The position numbers and the translations under genes are program-made. Shown in pieces: positions 61,368 through 64,000 of a DNA stretch of 64,000 nucleotides; position 1 is the first letter of the stretch, and each line of letters opens with the position of its first letter. Under the pieces are notes generated by a model that saw nothing but the letters and a program-made list of their open reading frames with translations, was not told where the DNA came from and made no database searches. The DNA is from Iris pallida (Eukaryota; Streptophyta; Magnoliopsida; Asparagales; Iridaceae), in assembly GCA_029216955.1 (NCBI GenBank), contig JANAVB010004000.1, positions 1,172,782-1,236,781 on the forward strand, in the 5' to 3' direction.

Positions 61368-62891
61368 ATCCTACCCACCTTATAAAAATTTCGTCCTCGA
61401 AATTAAAGGTTGGTAGTGGGGGTTAAAACAGGATAGAAGATTTAAGCAATATTTAGGCACGATCCAAGAATGACGAGTTTACACGATCAAGATAATCGAT
61501 TTAAAATTGTTCAGGCACGATGAGGGATTTGGCACGATAGAATTATGATACGAACAAAATCATATGTGCATGATTTCAAAATAAGTCAAGTCATTGGGGC
61601 ACGATTTTAGAGACGATTAAGAGAATCGAAGATATAATTGAAGTTCAAGTACGGGGTGAGTCTAAGTTCACTTGGCACGATAAACAAGATGACCAAAATT
61701 GATTGGTCATGGACAGAAGGGAATCGTAATCTTAACAGTATCGAAATTTTAGAAACAATTGAGATATGAAATTTCAAAAATTTTTAGAGTTTCCAAGTGT
61801 AGATGACAGATGTAGATATGAGATAGGTGATTTGTGTAATCAAGACATAGCTAAACTAGTCAAGAAAATGATGGCAAGATGAGAAAATCATCATACGATG
61901 GGAGAGAAAATAATGATAAACAAGAAATAATGGTAGGAATTATCTTGCTCAATTGGTAAAAGAAGTGAATCAATTTAAGATACGACCTGATAACCATACA
62001 CGTCTATCCAAAATCATGTTGCCAGAATTTACGCCACGCCAGTAAACATAGCTACAATAAACGATAGAGTCCATAACCAAGGTATACACCCTATAATCAT
62101 GTCATCTAGATTCCTTACCACGCCAACCGGTATGGCTGCAAGAGAATCTAAATTCCATAACTAGGATAGTATATCCAAAATCAGGCTCCATGTCCCTGTC
62201 AGGCTAGCTAATATGACTGCGATAAATTCCAAACTCCATAAGTAAAGTAGACACTTACCGTTCTCATCGTCCTCTTCCAAAATATGTTTATCAGGATATC
62301 TTAACTCAATTCTTAAAAGAATTATCCAAAACAAAATCAAAGGTCAACAACGAATATTAAGATTTAAAATTCAACAACAAGTCATGGGTAAGTTAATAGA
62401 AACAACGGAAACAACTTCCGAGATAGGGTTCAGAGGAAAATCTCAGGAAAAGTCCCGAGGGTACTACCTAGGTCGAGATAGAAAATGGTGGAATATAATC
62501 TAAAACAAACCTCGACCATGATACGAGGTTGGTAAATCATATTCTCTCCCCAACCTAGATGATACACAAGTCCAACTTATACCTTCCTCTGGGGTCCACA
62601 AACTCATCCTAAAGAATTAATAAAGTACGATAACTGAGAGATATCCCAGGAATCAGGACGGATAGAAACGAATGGGGAAAGATTTGAAGAGTTTCGAAAT
62701 AAGATTCTCAGGGGTCATCCCTAGAATCTACCAAGAGTTCCTAATATGTGACGGAGTACCAAAATCCTAAAATATTCCATGACTCAACCTTAATCCTAGG
62801 GCAGGCTCGCAGTAGTACAGATAAGCTCAAGTACTACCACGACTTCGCATTAATTGCAAAGACTGACCTGCATGGGCCACCACTAAAAACG
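61368..62891 (-). other. Non-coding internal domain of the second long-LTR element
   Basis: No gag or pol homology. 61981-62250 is the reverse complement counterpart of 30790-31080, with the same three repeat units. The minus-strand motif TGGTGGCCCATGCAGG (62867-62882) lies nine bases from the 5' LTR, matching TGGCGGCCCATACAGG of the other element. Confidence 0.82.
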
Positions 62892-64000
62892 TGTCACGAC
62901 TCGCACCCGGGTATACGGGTACAAATACGTGGGCCACGCCCAGCCTACGCCACGGTATCGGCTGTAGAACGCTGTCAAGTATACTATACTAACTACAACT
63001 TCTAAAGATCCATAACTAGAAATGTACTCATGTCACATCACGAAACTAAGGAAGATAAGACAAGAAATAATAACAATATCACTTGAACAACTAGAATCTA
63101 TACCGATCATAAGACAGAAAAATAAAGAAGGAACAACAAGACTAACTAAGGAATAACTACCAGGCAACTCACATAGAGGAACAGTGTGAACCACCTCAGC
63201 TAGAATCATCCTGCAGTCCAACAAATGTGGCACAACTACTCCTAAAATTTTGTCAACATATCCAGTCAGGATGGAACGAGCACAAATCTCAAATAACAGT
63301 TCTAATTATACGATATTGAACATGTAGCAGTAAATAGAGAGAATATACAAGAAATCATGAAATGTACATGTGAGTATCATGGCAAGGTAAGCTGTAAATC
63401 TAGAGCTAGAATAAGGCAAGTAAAACTGATCATGGCATGTACAAGAATCAAGAATCATCTATCTAAGTGTGTGAGTACTAGTTTCAACATGTGGCCGGCT
63501 TGGGTCTTGCACAAGGTCTACTGGCCTGGTTAATCATACGTGGGGTGTATGATTAACACTCACAAGATCTACAAGAACAACAAGGTGGCTAATGACCACA
63601 CATCTACACTAATACTCCCCATCCTCGACTAGTATAGTGGATCCAACCATGACACATCATGACACGCGATTCTCCGAGAGGGTAGCTAGACTTCGCAGGA
63701 ATCGTGTCTATACAATGCACAAGGAACACAAAAGACTTGCACAAGATATACCAAGGAGAGCGAGGAACAATATCTCATGACGGGATCCAGGAAAATACCA
63801 ATCCGTGTGAACAATGTGTCAAGAGAACAAGGGTATCTACACTAAATACAAGAAACATAGACGATATCATAAAACAGAAATATTATCAGAGAATGTACTC
63901 GCCTGGGGTCCTGCTGTCAATATGAATCAGGATTCAGAGTAAAACCACAGACCTAAAGATGAAATAATACAAGAGCTGATCAGGGTCAAAAGACATACTA
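62892..64000 (-). repeat. 5' LTR (3'-most 1.1 kb) of the second long-LTR element
   Basis: Matches 56971-58080 almost base for base; most differences fall in the first 100 bases and look like C-to-T or G-to-A changes. It is cut by the window end. Confidence 0.92.

Larger units (their letters stand above)
56971..64000 (-). mobile_element. Second non-coding long-LTR element (right-truncated by window edge)
   Basis: On the minus strand: 5' LTR (64000 to 62892, incomplete), a primer-site-like motif, a 1.5-kb internal region without coding, a polypurine tract (61368-61380) and a 3' LTR (61367 to 56971). The LTR terminus TGTCACGACCC repeats at 62892, with near-identity over the visible 1.1 kb. LTR parts, the internal repeat block and the TTTCGAGGACGAAATTTTTA stretch match the element at 25715-37007, so they belong to one family or two close subfamilies. 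Confidence 0.9.

Overview
The window is a plant (angiosperm) repeat block built entirely from nested transposable elements. I see no host gene, tRNA or rRNA. The plant assignment rests on four things: a CACTA element with TTAGCGACGGA-type subterminal repeats, a chromodomain Ty3/gypsy element, a SIRE-like Ty1/copia element with an extra 3' ORF, and a Tat-lineage Ty3/gypsy element with a second RNase H and an antisense plant-mobile-domain ORF. Species cannot be told.

Layout. (1) Copia #1 enters from the left edge and runs to 37871. Its coding region survives as islands (367-774, 16838-17089, 21235-23116, 23775-24982). The interruptions are: an LTR fragment ending at 366; a 16-kb CACTA transposon (775-16837, target duplication CTA) that itself carries an 8.2-kb minus-strand chromovirus (8270-16477); and a 4.1-kb solo LTR (17090-21234, target duplication ATACC). 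Its 3' LTR (25464-25714 plus 37008-37871) is split by an 11.3-kb non-coding element with 4.6-kb LTRs (25715-37007, target duplication TAGAC). (2) Copia #1 ends inside the env-like ORF of an older, related copia, copia B (37872-39616, continuing at 54622). (3) The LTR of copia B is split by a 15-kb Tat element (39622-54621, target duplication TGCCC). (4) From about 55021 to 56970 lies LTR-like sequence I cannot assign firmly. (5) From 56971 to the right edge is a second, minus-strand long-LTR non-coding element related to the one at 25715-37007.

How the parts relate. Removing the CACTA element and the 4.1-kb solo LTR restores a colinear copia polyprotein (integrase to RT), so those two insertion boundaries are well fixed. 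All protein genes carry stops or frameshifts, so they are annotated as remnants. The CACTA element keeps pieces of both usual genes but has lost the transposase core.

Most unusual content: the long-LTR, coding-free family (two copies, opposite orientation) with a shared internal domain built of about 82-bp repeats and a shared primer-site-like motif; a roughly 590-bp palindrome in the CACTA element, flanked by duplicated transposase exon and a copied fragment of the second gene; and the antisense ORF region and several tandem arrays of the Tat element.
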